Shown here: in pieces, positions 1 to 13,200 of the stretch | Layout: every line of letters starts with the position of its first letter | Numbering within the stretch: the first letter of the stretch is position 1 | Assembly: GCA_903813345.2 (NCBI GenBank) | Contig: CAIIXF020000005.1 | Location: 27,653,375-27,717,374 of the forward strand | Direction of reading: 5' to 3' | Source of the DNA: Owenia fusiformis | Taxonomy: Eukaryota > Annelida > Polychaeta > Sabellida > Oweniidae | Length of the DNA stretch: 64,000 nucleotides | Notes under the pieces: model-generated | What the model was told of the DNA's origin: nothing | Databases searched by the model: none | Seen by the model: only the letters and a program-made list of their open reading frames with translations | Made by a program: the position numbers and the translations under genes

Positions 1-917
1 TGTCACTGCTTATTTTGTATTTGCTTTCTGATTTTAGGCATGTACATCCCCACTACAGGGTTTCCTTAATTCTGTCATCTATGGGTGGAAACGAGATGGC
101 TTCACAAGAGTGATCACAGAGAATACTGCCCTACTAGGGGGCAGCACTAATAGACAAAACAATGACAATATAACTAGTAGTCTTTGATAAACCTGGATTA
201 TTCCTAGATTTCGATGAAAGCTACTTTTTAATAACCTGAACTTTATCTATCAGTTTATGATGAAACATTGACCTGTTCAAATAACTGTCTTTCATATGGT
301 CATTTATAAAACCTGGACTATTCTACTCATACTTGCCGACACCCATACTAGTTTTGCTAAAGCCTGGAATATTGAACCAGCCTTTGTTTAAATATGGACT
401 GTGATACTACTGTCCTTGAATGAAACCCAGTCTATTATACCAGACTTTGATTAAGGTAAAATATGAACCCACATTGATGAATGGATAGTATTAGCATAAC
501 ATGATACTACATCATGGTGTATAGTGCATTATTGATATTAACCCTTTTTGCATTACTTTCAACCAACACAGAAACATAAAATAACAAGACATTCCTGAGT
601 CTCAACTGTGCAGTATTAAAAAGACAGGTTGTCGAGTTAACCTGGCAATGAAATATTGGAATATGTTACATAACAAGAAAGTCGGCATTATGAGCCATTA
701 GAAAGTGGAAAATATTGCCATTATTTACGATAAAAATAACTACCAAGAATTGCATAACAATCAGATTAAGAATATAGCAAGGGTATTCTTGGTGATAAAG
801 TAAAGAAATAGTGATCAATACTATACTGTACTGTACTCCTTTGTATTAGGCTGTGCTGTTCATCTTTACTGTACTATACTGTACTGTACATATTAAAGTA
901 CTGTAATGTACTGCATA
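1..917. other. Intergenic, no gene seen
   Basis: No coding exon is recognisable. The stretch is AT-rich. Around 820-917 it turns into a low-complexity run of TACTGTA-like words just before the first MITE. Confidence 0.6.
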
Positions 918-1442
918 CTGTACGCCCGGTTAACTTCACGAGTTTTAATTCCACAAATTCATTGAAAACACAATTTCGCAGCTAATTTTAATTAAATTTC
1001 GCGAATTTCACAAGTTTAAAATTCATTATTCTCGGAATTCATGAACTATGTAAACTAAGTTAGATGTACAGTAATTGCACTTACCTGATGTCATATTTAG
1101 ATGAGATTTACAATTACTAGGATCTTTGTCATCAGCAAGCTGCATATAAACCTCTATTGCATCGTCATTTTTTTGGTATTAAAGCCAAGGAATTGTACAC
1201 TATAATAGGGGAAATCTGCGTGAGGTTCGATTTTGAGGTTCGGTCTTTGAACATTAAATCAACCAATTTAATTGGTTAAAAATAACACTAGACAAAACGT
1301 TTTACACAAAACGAAACGCTTCACAGTCCCGGTTATTCCCGGGGATTTACACTGCAATTTCGCAATGATAAATTTTTGCGATATAACAACACTCACGAAA
1401 AGCGCGAAACTAAATCGCACAAGAAAAATACCGGGCGTACAG
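918..1442. mobile_element. TA-flanked MITE (CTGTACGCCCGGT ends)
   Basis: The left end reads CTGTACGCCCGGT and the right end ACCGGGCGTACAG, a 13-bp perfect terminal inverted repeat. Each end is flanked by TA (1416-17 equivalents at 916-917 and 1443-1444), as expected for a Tc1/mariner target duplication. The interior has no transposase; two overlapping ORFs of about 65 codons on opposite strands look like chance. Repeated TTTCGCG/CGCGAAA words suggest internal inverted structure. Call: non-autonomous mariner-like element. Confidence 0.7.
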
Positions 1443-1766
1443 TATTTGTGTCTTAAATTATAAGTCATACACATGCTGTACTGTGTAGCTTTTATTTAAT
1501 ATTTATGTATATCTTTTACTTGACTTGTACTGTCAAGTTAAATTGCAGTTTATAGGTAACGTTGGAAGGTTTTATGTATTTACTGACATGTGGGCATTGG
1601 TTTTCTGGATTTATATTTACATGTATTTAATTTTACTTTATACACATTCCTTTTATAGCTTTGTAAATGTGTACATAATTTTTGTTTTTTATATCCAAGA
1701 AAAAGAGATTACATAAAATGTATATAGAATTGGCTGATTGGAAAAATAACTTTTATTAAGTTATTA

Positions 1767-4268
1767 GCTCACATGGTGAGCTTTTGCAATCACTCACTTG
1801 TCCGTCTGTCCGTCCGTCCGTCCGTCCGTCCGTCAACAATAGTGGCACGTTTTAAAACCTCCGTCGATAGCATTCCTGTTTTAAGTTATTTCTGTTCAAC
1901 ACCAATACAGAAAACTCCCCTATGACTCCTGGTTCAAAAGCTCGCCTATTTTCAAAATGGCCGCCACTTTTGTCTCGCGAAATTCACTTTTGACCCATTT
2001 GTTTTAAAACCTCTGTCGATAGGATTCCCGTTTTAAGTTATTTCTGTTCAACATCAATACAGAAAATTCCCCTATGACTCCTGGTTCAAAAGCTCGCCTA
2101 TTTTCAAAATGGCCGTCACTTTTGTCTCGCGAAATTCACTTTTGACCCATTTCCTAGCTTTACAAATAATTTCAGGTGTCCTTCACTGTAAAAATCCATG
2201 TCAATGTAAAGGGTAGATATATGTTATAATATTGTTACAAAAAATCAGTGAAAATTTATATCCATTTTTTTATTTTCAGCCATTTTAGTTAACATTGATT
2301 TGTCTATCTGACTCGCAAAATCCACTTTCCGTCAATAACAGTGGCACGTTTTAAAACCTCTGTCGATAGGATTCCTGTTTTAAGTTATTTCTGTTCAACA
2401 TCAATACAGAAAACTCCCCTATGACTCCTGGTTCAAAAGCTCGCCTATTTTCAAAATGGCCGCCATTTTTGTCTCGCGAAATTCACTTTTGACCCATTTC
2501 CTAGCTTTACAAATAATTTCAAGTGTCCTACATTGTAAAAATCCATGTCAATGTAAAGAGTAGATGTATGAAATAATTTTGTTACGAAAAATCAGTGAAA
2601 AATTATATCCATTTTTTTATTTTCAGCTATTTTAGTTAACATTGATTTGTTCATCTGTCTCGCAAAATCCACTTTTGGACCATTTACCTTAAACCCTCTG
2701 TCGATAGGATTTCCTTTTTAAATTAATTTTGTTCAACATCAATACAAAAAACTCTCCTGTGACTCTTGGTTCAAAAGCTCGTCTATTTTCAAAATGGTCG
2801 CCATTCTTGTTCCGCGAAATTCACTTTTTGCCCATTTCCTAGCCTTACAAATAATTCCAGCTGTCCTGCATTGTAAAAAGCCGTGTCACTGTAAAGAGTA
2901 GTTGTATGAAATAATTTTGTTACAAAAAATCGGCAAAATATTATATCTGTTTTTTTATTTTCAGCCATTTTAGTTAACATTGATTTGTCCATCTGTCTTG
3001 CGAAATCCTCTTTTGAACCATTTGCTTAAAACCTCTGTCGATAGGATTCCAGTTTCACATTATTTTTGTTCAACATCAATACAAAAAAACTCCCCTATGA
3101 CTCCTGGTTCAAAAGCTTGCCTGATTTCAAAATGGTCGCCATTTTTGTCTCGCGAAATTCAATTTTGGCCTATTTCCTAGCTTTACAAATAATTTCAGGT
3201 GTCTTGCATTGCAAAAAGCCATGTCACTGTAACACAGGCTGGTATCGAAAGATTTGTCCGCTGTGACGGAGCATGCTATTTTTCATAAAAACACTAAGAA
3301 TGTTTCACGATTTATTTTTTAACTCATATGTTTCGTTATATCAAAGATAATTACTTACTCCATGCAATGGATATATCATTTGCGTGTAACCTTCACTTCT
3401 GTTTGAAGTCCAATAACGCTAGGAGTAAAATCTATTGAAAACGGCGCCAGAGTATCAAACTCTAAAATGTACCATTTCTTTTTTAACTTTTTAATGGCAT
3501 GATATAGTGACACGATAATATTAACATATGTTTTCAGCATAACTCTGAATGCATTAATGAGATATTAATGCATTGGGTCTTTTTATTTTTTTTTATAAAA
3601 AATAATATTAATATTTTTTGTCCGCTATGAGGGAGCATTTTCACAGTTCACATTTGCAACTGCTCCGTCACAGCGGACAAAAAAATTAAACATTATTTTT
3701 TATAAAAGAATTGAAAAGACCAAATACATCAACATCTCATTTATACCTTCATAGTTATGCTTAAACCATGTGTAAATATTATCGTGTCACTATATCGTTC
3801 CATTAGAAAGTTAAACAAGAAATGGTACATTTTGAAGTATGATACTCCGGCGCCATTTTCAATAGCTTTTCTTCCCAGCGTAATTGGACTTCAAACAGAA
3901 GTGAAAGTTACGCGCAAATGATATATCCATTGCATGGAGTAAGTAATTTTATATGGTATAACGAAACATATGAGTTAAAAAATAAATCGTGAAGTATTCT
4001 TAGTGTTTTTATGAAAAAAAGCATGCTCCGTCACAGCGGACAAATATTTCGATACCAGCCTGTGTGTAAAGAGTAGTTGTATGAAATAATTTTGTTACAA
4101 ATAATTGGCAAAAAATTATATCAGTTTTTTTTCTCAGCCATTTTACTTAACATCAATTTGTCCATCTGTCTCTCAGTCAGTCCAATATAGTGGCAAGTGG
4201 CTTGAAATAATTTTGTTACAAAAAATCAGCAAAAAATTATATCCGTTTTTTTCTGTCACCATGTGAGC
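1767..4268. mobile_element. 2.5-kb non-coding repeat element with tandem core
   Basis: The ends are inverted copies of GCTCACATGGTGA. Just inside the left end is a GTCC microsatellite (1799-1834). The body holds about five degenerate units, each starting with a CCTCTGTCGATAGGATT motif (near 1855, 2005, 2350, 2690 and 3028). The last three intervals are about 340 bp; the first is shortened to about 150 bp. Each unit also carries a CAAAATGGCCGCCAT-like motif and a CTCGCGAAATTCA-like motif. No ORF encodes a recognisable protein. The fold-back element at 3233-4064 is inserted in the last unit. Confidence 0.65.
3233..4064. mobile_element. Fold-back MITE 1, 832 bp, CACAGG ends, 5-bp TSD
   Basis: The left end starts CACAGGCTGGTATCGAAA and the right end is its complement. 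The inverted arms run almost to the centre, near 3648, so the element can form one long hairpin. A target duplication TGTAA lies at 3228-3232 and 4065-4069. A related unit near 2890 of the host repeat reads CACTGTAAAGAG without insertion, which gives an empty-site comparison. The word GTCCGCTGTGACGGAGC occurs four times: at both outer arm positions and, with changes, near 3620 and 3661. There is no coding capacity. Confidence 0.85.
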
Positions 4269-4470
4269 CCAGTACCCACAGTACTATTTTTAATTAATTG
4301 TCACTCTAAGTGAATAATGTTCAATTGATGTCTAATCCATAATATTTTATAATTTATAATTAATACAATTTGTAATATTTTTATATTAAATTGATTAATG
4401 CAGTATTGTGATCTCCCCAGGATATGTCATTTTCCTATTTTAACAGGGTGCAGCACTTAAACTCCCTATT

Positions 4471-4590
4471 ATGTCACCACCTCAAGTGGTGACACATTGT
4501 TATTGTCTCCAACTTTTTTGTGGACAGTTTTCGGCATTTGATGTTTGTTACAAATGGCAGGTGGTGACATTTTGTATGATTATGCTTTGT
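4471..4590 (-). repeat. GTCACC-family dispersed repeat, copy 1
   Basis: Minus-strand copy of a roughly 100-150-bp repeat. Read on that strand it begins with a CAAAATGTCACCACC motif, continues with GCCATTTGTTAC and a CCACAAAAAAGTTGGAGAC-like stretch, and ends with GTCACCACTTGAGGTGGTGAC. It is nearly full length. The rest of 4269-5900 has no recognisable gene; a partial copy lies at 5509-5538. Confidence 0.7.
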
Positions 4591-5917
4591 TTAATATATA
4601 ATTTATTAACATTACAAAAATACTACATAATTGTAAAGACTTTAGTGGCTGGCCAGTAGCATTATCAAGCCACATTGATGTAATGCGGTGGAGATCAGTG
4701 GTCGGCAGTACACAATAGGTTGAATTGCTACATAATAATGCATTTTGACAAAACAAACTTGGTAATGAAGGATTTTTGAGGCATAGCACACATAAAATCC
4801 TTGTTTTAGAAGTTTTTATCAAAATGTTTCATATGGATCAATTTAAGGTAATTCTGTAATGCTCTGAAGTTTTAATGAGTTCCTAATTGGAGTCCCATGT
4901 TATTTTCAGGAACACATACAGTTACTCATTTTATATACAGTCTACATCTTCAGTTTTGCCCACAGTACATAACCTAGATAATTATTTGAGGGTGAATACT
5001 TTTCTTGCAATGTATGGAAATTTAGAAAGTTCAGTGACCTACTTTTTACAACTTGTACAAATATGTAGTTCACTGAATTTTCTCATTTCAATGGATCAAG
5101 AATGTTTATTCATGGGCAACTAATAATTCAGGTATATTCACACACTATTTGTGCGTAACTGAAAGATGTATAGCATGTATAGAATAATAATGTGTTACTG
5201 AAAATAACATGGGGGCTCCCAATTTGAAAGCTAATTAAAATTTCATATGGAACTACCTTAACCATGATGTGTAACATGTGCCAGTGTCTTATAAGAATGA
5301 ATACAGTGTATAATTATGTAAGTGGCAGTTCCTACAAAGTAGGACTGTATTAGTCTAAGAGCTTAAAGCTGTAAATATTGCGATATTGTACTTGATGTAC
5401 AATTATAATATTTATAATAAATTACACCTTTATGTACCCAAAGTTGATATATCTTGTTCAGTAACTAAATGAGTGACAAATGAACTGTAGTTTGAGCATT
5501 GCTTTGTCTGTAACAAATGGCAGGTGGTGACATTTTGAATAAATCCCTTGTATTAACATAATATTAAAGAAACTCAGAGTTTTCTGACTACCAATGGCAA
5601 CCAGTTTTCGTTCTTGGTGGCAACGGACTACAAAACAGTTGCCTAATGGCAATGGACTAAATGCCAATATGGTAAATTGTGGCAACCATGTTTTGAACTT
5701 TAGCTGTGAACTCTGGGCATCTTTATGCTTTTTTTTATGTGTGAGGCCATAGTTATCCATTAAAGACAAGATAAAGATTGCTTCCAAAACCGCAAATATA
5801 GGTTTAATCTCGAGATATGTTCCTGTCTTTAAAATAAAAGCAGTTCCAAGTTGATAACCTAATCACACATATAAACAATTAAACTTAAATTAGGATTTGT
5901 GTTATTTAAGAAATATG

Positions 5918-6052
5918 GACCAAGGAGCAGGAGTAATATTGTTAAACACACCTCGCAGGGCTAGGCACAAACGTTTTCTATACCCAGAATGACCGAAGGG
6001 AGCCGCTAGCCCTAAGGGGTGTATTCAACAATATTACACCTGCTCTGAGGTC
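5918..6052. repeat. Short hairpin repeat
   Basis: The left arm (GGAGCAGGAGTAATATTGTT) and right arm (AACAATATTACACCTGCTC) are inverted copies separated by about 90 bp. An outer GATTCGAACATGA pair surrounds the adjacent block (about 6062-6252). It resembles a nested MITE without coding capacity. From 6253 to the KLHDC10 stop codon at 7227 nothing else is recognised; that side may include the KLHDC10 3' UTR. Confidence 0.5.
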
Positions 6053-7226
6053 TATATATTACGATTCGAACATGAAAACTCACCAAAATGTTTCGAATAT
6101 TCATTACGGTCCGCCATTACTATGGCCTGCCATTATGAAGTCACACCCTACTCGTATTACCAGGGGTATTGTTTGTGAATATACTCCGGGTGAAATATTG
6201 ACTTTGTTCAAAATTTATAGACGGCATGAATACAGTCATGTTCGAATCAAGTATATGACAAGTGTTAAGTAAAACAGAGCCTTATGAATAATCTGAAGAT
6301 TTAATTGCATTAAATATTTAATTTTTATATTTCATTATTAAATATACATCTTACAAAGTATGATGTTAAAATACCCCCCTGTGGGAGTCATTATAGACAC
6401 AAGTATCAACCCAGTAAAAAGAATGGCACTTTCTTTGAAAGTAAGGCAATTCAAAATTAGTGACATGCTTAACGTCCCTTTGAGGACCAGATTCTTAAGA
6501 GGGTGGGAGATGAAAAAACTTGATTTTCTTTATACTATTCAATACTATAAAACTTTCAAAAAGAGTGGGCAATCTATTTAAACGTCCTTAAAGTCTGTGT
6601 TATACTTTTCTATGTCAATACTGAAAATATGTGTCAAAAAAATTTGGCTCGGTCTTAGGAATGAGATGATGTTAAGCATATAATTACATTTGAATGGCCA
6701 TATTCCAGTATTCACCATTTATAAAAAGTACATTGGTGATGACAATGAACATAGAGCTGCTACATCTGGGTGAAATTGAGCAAAGCCCCAGGAAAATATC
6801 GCTTATGACAAATATGCTTCAACTCATTTGAATGTTTTGTTGGACATGAATCTACTTCAGTACTTTGTGTTCTCTGGAGAGATCTTCAAGCAAGAGATCA
6901 GTTTGCTGGAATAAATGGCTTAACTACAAGGGTTGTCTCTCAGAAGTTACGCACTGTTTTTTCTAACTTTCTTAAATTACATTTCTACACATTGAAATTG
7001 AAGTACTATTTTCCCGAATTTTTCAGCATTCCCAAATGTTAAAGGTGAATCTTCACATGGTTGCTGCTATATCACAATGACATCATAGTGAATTGTAACT
7101 AAAATGCAAAACTTGGTTTTACTGCATACATGTACTTTGTATATGCATCTTGCATCAATGAATGAAAATGATGGATTTTTGGGCTTAATTACAATGAGCT
7201 TGGCAGGGTGTTTCTTGAGTGCATCT

Positions 7227-10200
7227 TCAGTTGATTCTATCCAAATATTGTATTGGAATTCCTAGTTGTAGAAGATGGGACTTATCTTGATTTTCTATAT
7301 CAGCTACAGTGTGTGTGATGTTCTGCCATGATAGTTCACTAAGTTTAGGTATTTTGAGCCACACCCTGTAGATGTGAGAAGTCCTGATATCATCAATGTG
7401 AGTAACCCCTCCATATATGTACATACAGCCCGACTGGAAGTAGACACAAAATTTCAAGCTTGTTTTTACTTAAGGCCCACTATACTTAATTTAGAAGAAA
7501 AAAAGAAAAAATAATCATTGAAACATGTTACTCAAACACTCGCTAAAATATGAAACAAAGTTTGATTTGCTTTAATATTAAACCAAGACAAAAATAACTC
7601 AAACAGAAAAAAGCATTTGAAGTTCAGAGATCATTAGTAGTGCACGCACATGCTAAACTAGACCGCAGCAACACCAAAGCGTAGCAAATCCCATCGAACA
7701 GCCATGGCTGGCATATTTACAAAAAAAAGCATATAGCAAAAATGGCAGCCATTTTTCAAAATGGCCACCTTCTACCAAAAGTGTCATTAGACAGTGTGCC
7801 ATGCTTATAGTATTCACATACCAAATATGAACAAAATCGCTTCACTACTTTTCGAGTTATAGAAAAATATGTTAAAATGGCGGCCATTTTGAAAAATGGC
7901 CACCTTCTACCAAAAGTGTCATTAAACAGTGTGCCATGCTTATAGTATTCACATACCAAATATGAACAAAATCACTCCACTACTTTTCGAGTTACAGCAA
8001 AAATCGTAAAATAACGAGTAAAGGCCGCCATTTTTCAAGATGGCTGCCATGTGTTTCTTTAATATCTACATTTCTAGCAATATTAATGTCCTATATAATT
8101 TTTTTACATTTAAAACATATTGCTATTACAGTTTTACATATTACACCTAAATTACTGTAAAATCGGCACTAAAATGGCCGCCATTTTTAAATGAGCGGCC
8201 ATTTTGAAAATTGGCTTTCGAGCAGAACTTCTACTCCCATAGGGTATATGTGTACAAAATATGAACAAAATCGGGCCAACGGTATTTGAGTTATTGCCCG
8301 GACGGACGGACGTACGGACGTACGGACGGACGACGGACGGACGGACGGACGGACAGACGGATGGACGGAGGCGTTCCCTATATCCCTCCGAACTTCGTTC
8401 GATGGGATAACAAAGTGCATGTTTTAAATTACTTTTGATTTAAAAGTTGGCGGCACTTCTATAAAAATGAATGTATCATGTATTACAGACAACTTTGCCA
8501 TCTTTCAATGACATTGTTAATATTTGATATATGAAGCTTAAAAGATCAAAAATATTTTTGATTAATCATTGTAAGCTTTGATGTGGTTTGTTTGAGCCGT
8601 TGTTGGTGTCAAATGATAGATAAGGGTCATCAATACATTGGACATTCTATAAAATTCAAATGTAAGTCTTTATTTTGCCTAAAACATTGAAAATAGATAA
8701 AAGTGGACCTTTAATTCAAATAGCATTAAAGTAGCTTAAAAGCATGACTTTTTGAATTACAAATCGCATCCCTCAAAGCACTACTCATGCAAGTAAGTAT
8801 ATTGTCAAAAATCGGAGAATACTGTGAATATATACACAAATGCCTTCTTTCTTATACCTTTCCAAGATACAACAAATATATATTTACAATCCTGAGTAGT
8901 GGTAAAATTTAGAGAATAAAATAACATTGAAATTGTTTATCAAAACATTATGAAAATTGTTTTTGGAATTTACAGTTTTGGGTTGGCCATAAATTGAATG
9001 TTCCTAAAAAACAACTAGACAATGGCAACTCCGCGGAGTAGCAAATCCCAACGAACGAAATATCAATTACCGAATTCCAATCAATTATACTCATTACTTT
9101 GGTTAAAATTGAAAAATTTAAATTTTAGAATTGCGAATTCCTGCAAAGCAGCCATTTTGAATTTTCTGAGGTACAAATCTGAAGAATAATACCATAATTG
9201 TGATCTACTCCAAAATTCCTTCAATTTAAGTATAATATAGCCATACTTTGAAGGGATCGAAAAATTATTGCGAAATCGTACATTAGACGGTCATTTTGAA
9301 TTTTACGAGGCTCGAATCAGAAAAAAGATACAATATTTGCAATCTACTCTTAATTGCCTTTCATTTGAGTATAATAAAGCTATACTTCAGAAAGATCTAA
9401 AAATTAGCGAAAATTACTGTTTTCCTGACCCCCCATACACAGCCCCTGGGGGTCAGGATGAAAAAAACGGAATATATGTGAAATAGATAGATGTTGCGAA
9501 TATACTACCAAAATTTCAAACAATAATATTAATTACTTTGGTTTAGAATGAAAAATTTATGGTTTTTGCGAAAAAGTCCCGTCATTTTTAAAGCGGCGGC
9601 CATCTTGAAAAAAATATACCAATATACATCTTTCCACTAAATATAAAGAAAATCCGTCAACTCGTATTTGAGTTATCTTCCGGAAGGACAGACGGACTGA
9701 CGGACGGAGGGCTTCACTATATCCCTACCGAACTTCGTTCGTTGGGATAACTAGCTCCACACAATAACTCATTTAGCAGTTTAAAGGCTCTGGTTTTCAT
9801 TTTGAGAAAATTCAAGTTTCATCCTTCAACCTCAAATCCATGATTGAATTAAAACTGAACAATCACTGCATTTTCCAAAAGTTTCTGAGAAAAAGATATA
9901 GAAGTACATGTTTGTACCTTTGTAAGACTAGTGCTGTGAAAGTAGACTGGTTTTGGCATAGTTGCTTCAAGCTTCGTCCATTTCATTTCATCCAGATTAA
10001 ACTTCCAAAAATCTCCAAATATTTCTATGCCATTGTAGCCTCCACACATGTAAAGCTCTGAAAAAGATAACAGAGATTAAGTACATATGTAGGTTATACC
10101 ATATTCTCTAGATATACCACATGCTTGCTTATGATTAACCATATTCTCAGGATTTATTCATCTTTTTCTCATGATTTACCCAAATCTCATGAATAACCAT

Positions 10201-13200
10201 ATTCTAATGATATACCATTTTCTCATGATCTACCACTTTCTCATACTCTCATGAAATTCACTTTAAAAGCAATTGTGTGTTCTTAGTTTCTTACCAAGAC
10301 CATTAAAATCTGTATGTTCAAGCACTTCTTAAATGTGAACACCTGCTAATCAGAACATGTATGGCCAGTCCCAGTGACATTCAGATAAGACAGGTTATAC
10401 TGTATATTATTACGACCTTGCCGGGCCAGTTCTATGGGGTTTAGTGCTAGTTAAGAAGGCATTCATTTTTTTACTATATCGACCTGAGCAATATGTGACG
10501 TCATGGTGGCGGTCCATATTGCCGGTCAATAAGGCAATCAATGACCAGCAATTTTCCCTAGGAATTAGATATCGTTCAGTTTGTAAGATTTTCTTGCTGT
10601 TTCAGTCCTGGTCATTAACGGTGGTGGGACCTCAGTCCAATATTGCCCTTTGAAATGACATTATTGTACTAATTTTGAGAGCACCCCATTCTCACGTTAT
10701 GAAAACAAATACTATATTCATGATTCAAATAAGATACAGTATACATTACAAAGTCTCTGTGTGATACAGGCTTGTATATACTGTAGGTGTTAATTTTGTA
10801 CATGTAGACTCACCATTATCTTGTTGAATGCAGGAGTGACACTTTCTAGGTTGGGGAAAACCTGAAAGATAAATCAAAATTGTAAAATTGTCAGGAAAAT
10901 GATTGCAATGTGAGTGTCGGTTGGTAAAGGTTATTACATGAAGATAACAGAAATCATCATTTTGCAATAATAACTTGAAATGGTCCCATAGTTTGAAGTT
11001 TTCATTTTTTAAGTGCCCCCTTTGTCATTGTTTTCCTGATCATGTGGCTTCTGTCAACCTACCATGTTTGCCATCCCCTGTTGTCTTGACTTCCTGCCAT
11101 CTGAGTTTGAGCAAATCATAAGCTGGTAAATTCTCAAAGCCATAGCTTTCGTCAGCACGTCCTCCACCAAATATATACAGCTTATTTTTATGCAGAGCCA
11201 CTTCTTGTCTATACCTACAAACACATGCATACAATAATAAATACGGTCTATGGAGAGCCTATTATTTCCTTTAATGGAAGATTAAATTCTGAAATGTAAC
11301 AGTATCTCATTATAGTCTTTAATTAACTCAAAGCTACTAATGCTTCAAAAAATTTCAGTTTCTCCTTTATTTATGTAATGCACAAAAATTGTTATTATCG
11401 CAATACCTAAAACAAGGAATTAACATGCAAAATGTCACTACCTGCCATTTGTTACAGATGCTGACCACCACCTGACAATGCCAAACACACAAAAATGTTG
11501 GAGACTATGGCAATATGTCACCACTTAAATAAATTAAAGTGACAAAGACATTGCTGTGAATAGACTATGACAATATGTCACCACTTGAATAAATTAAAGT
11601 GACAAAGACATTGCTGTGAATAGACTATGACAATATGTCACCACTTAAATAAATTAAAGTGACGAAGACATGCTGTGAATATTACCTTCCAGGTGGCTCT
11701 TTTGTATTATTTCCCATGTTATTTAAGTCTTCCCACTCCAAGGTATTAAGGTCTAAGGTGTGTACCTCAGCATTATATTGCCATCCTGTTGTCCCACCAA
11801 ATACACACAGCTTCTCATCAAAAAGCATCACACTCTAAAATATATCCAAATAAAATTCAAAATTATTTAAAGGCACAAAATACTGTAAAACGGGGTTTTA
11901 GCGCGGGAAATTTTAGCGATATGAAGATTAATCTTTAAAAAATCAAATTGGCGAAATGCATTAGAAATTTTATCATTTATGGCAGAAGAATGATTAACGG
12001 ACATGACAGAGGAATTATCAAAATGTAAGACTTCTAACGCACATGGTGTTGGTCCAAACTACTGTAATCTCATCTGACTAATCGGCACAAAATCACGGTA
12101 GCATTTAAAATCGTTGATTTTTCGGTCCAAGCTAATCTCATCTGACTCATCACAAAATGTAACATTTAAATCGTTGATTTTTCGTCTTCATGGTTAAGAT
12201 ATACGTCCAACGCCGTGAAACATGTACCGGTAATTTCAGGTTGTCGTCCTAGTTTTGCATTTCTGTCTTATGAGCACTGAACGAAAAGCTCCTTAAATTC
12301 TAGTATTCATGTAGTTTCCCGGGAATTTGCAAATTTTAGCGCCCGGTTTATTTTAACTCCGGTTTATTTTAGCGAATTGAATTTTTAGCGAAACTATAGC
12401 GATCGCTAACAATCGCTAACAATTACCCCTTGCTAACAATACCCGTTTTACAGTACATGTATACATTTATAATGAGAGCATAAATACAATTTCGACCACA
12501 AAATACATGTATACATTTATAATGAGAGCATAAATACAATTTCGACCAAGCCTGACATTGAAAATACCTAATAACAGGTAAAACTTTAACATTTGACTGT
12601 TTTCCATACAGGCCATAGTACCATATTAATACAGCAATACATAAAAAGGGATCAGCAAAATATGTTCACTCTGACGTTCTAAGAAGTTTTAGTATGGGAA
12701 TCAATGTGACATCTATTAACTATGGCTGTAAAAGGTACTGTACTCCCATTACTTTTTGGATGCAATTTAATTTTCATGACTGTGATATAATCATGAAAAA
12801 TAATCATTTTGCGAAATTTGCCAATTAAATCCCTGGAGAAAATTAAAACTCACAGTGTTCACATGTTGAGGTGTTCATTTTATCATGGTTTCACAAACAT
12901 ATGATCGCTGTATGCGTGTACTTACATTGCCATAGGTCTTGAGGGGTACATCTCCACTTGTGCTAAGCTTGCTCCATCGTAATGTTTTCAGGTTGCATAC
13001 ATAAACTTCATTGCTACTGGCCACTCCAAATGGAATACCAGTTCCTCCATACACTACCAGCTGCTGACCAAGAAGTATTGCTGAAATATGAAAATAATCA
13101 TATCAGGCTATCAGAAGAGTGTGATTCATATTTTCGCAATCTGGATCCCCCTTCTTCCCTCCTTAAAGTAAAATTTGAAAAAGCAATGTTTACTGGTTCT

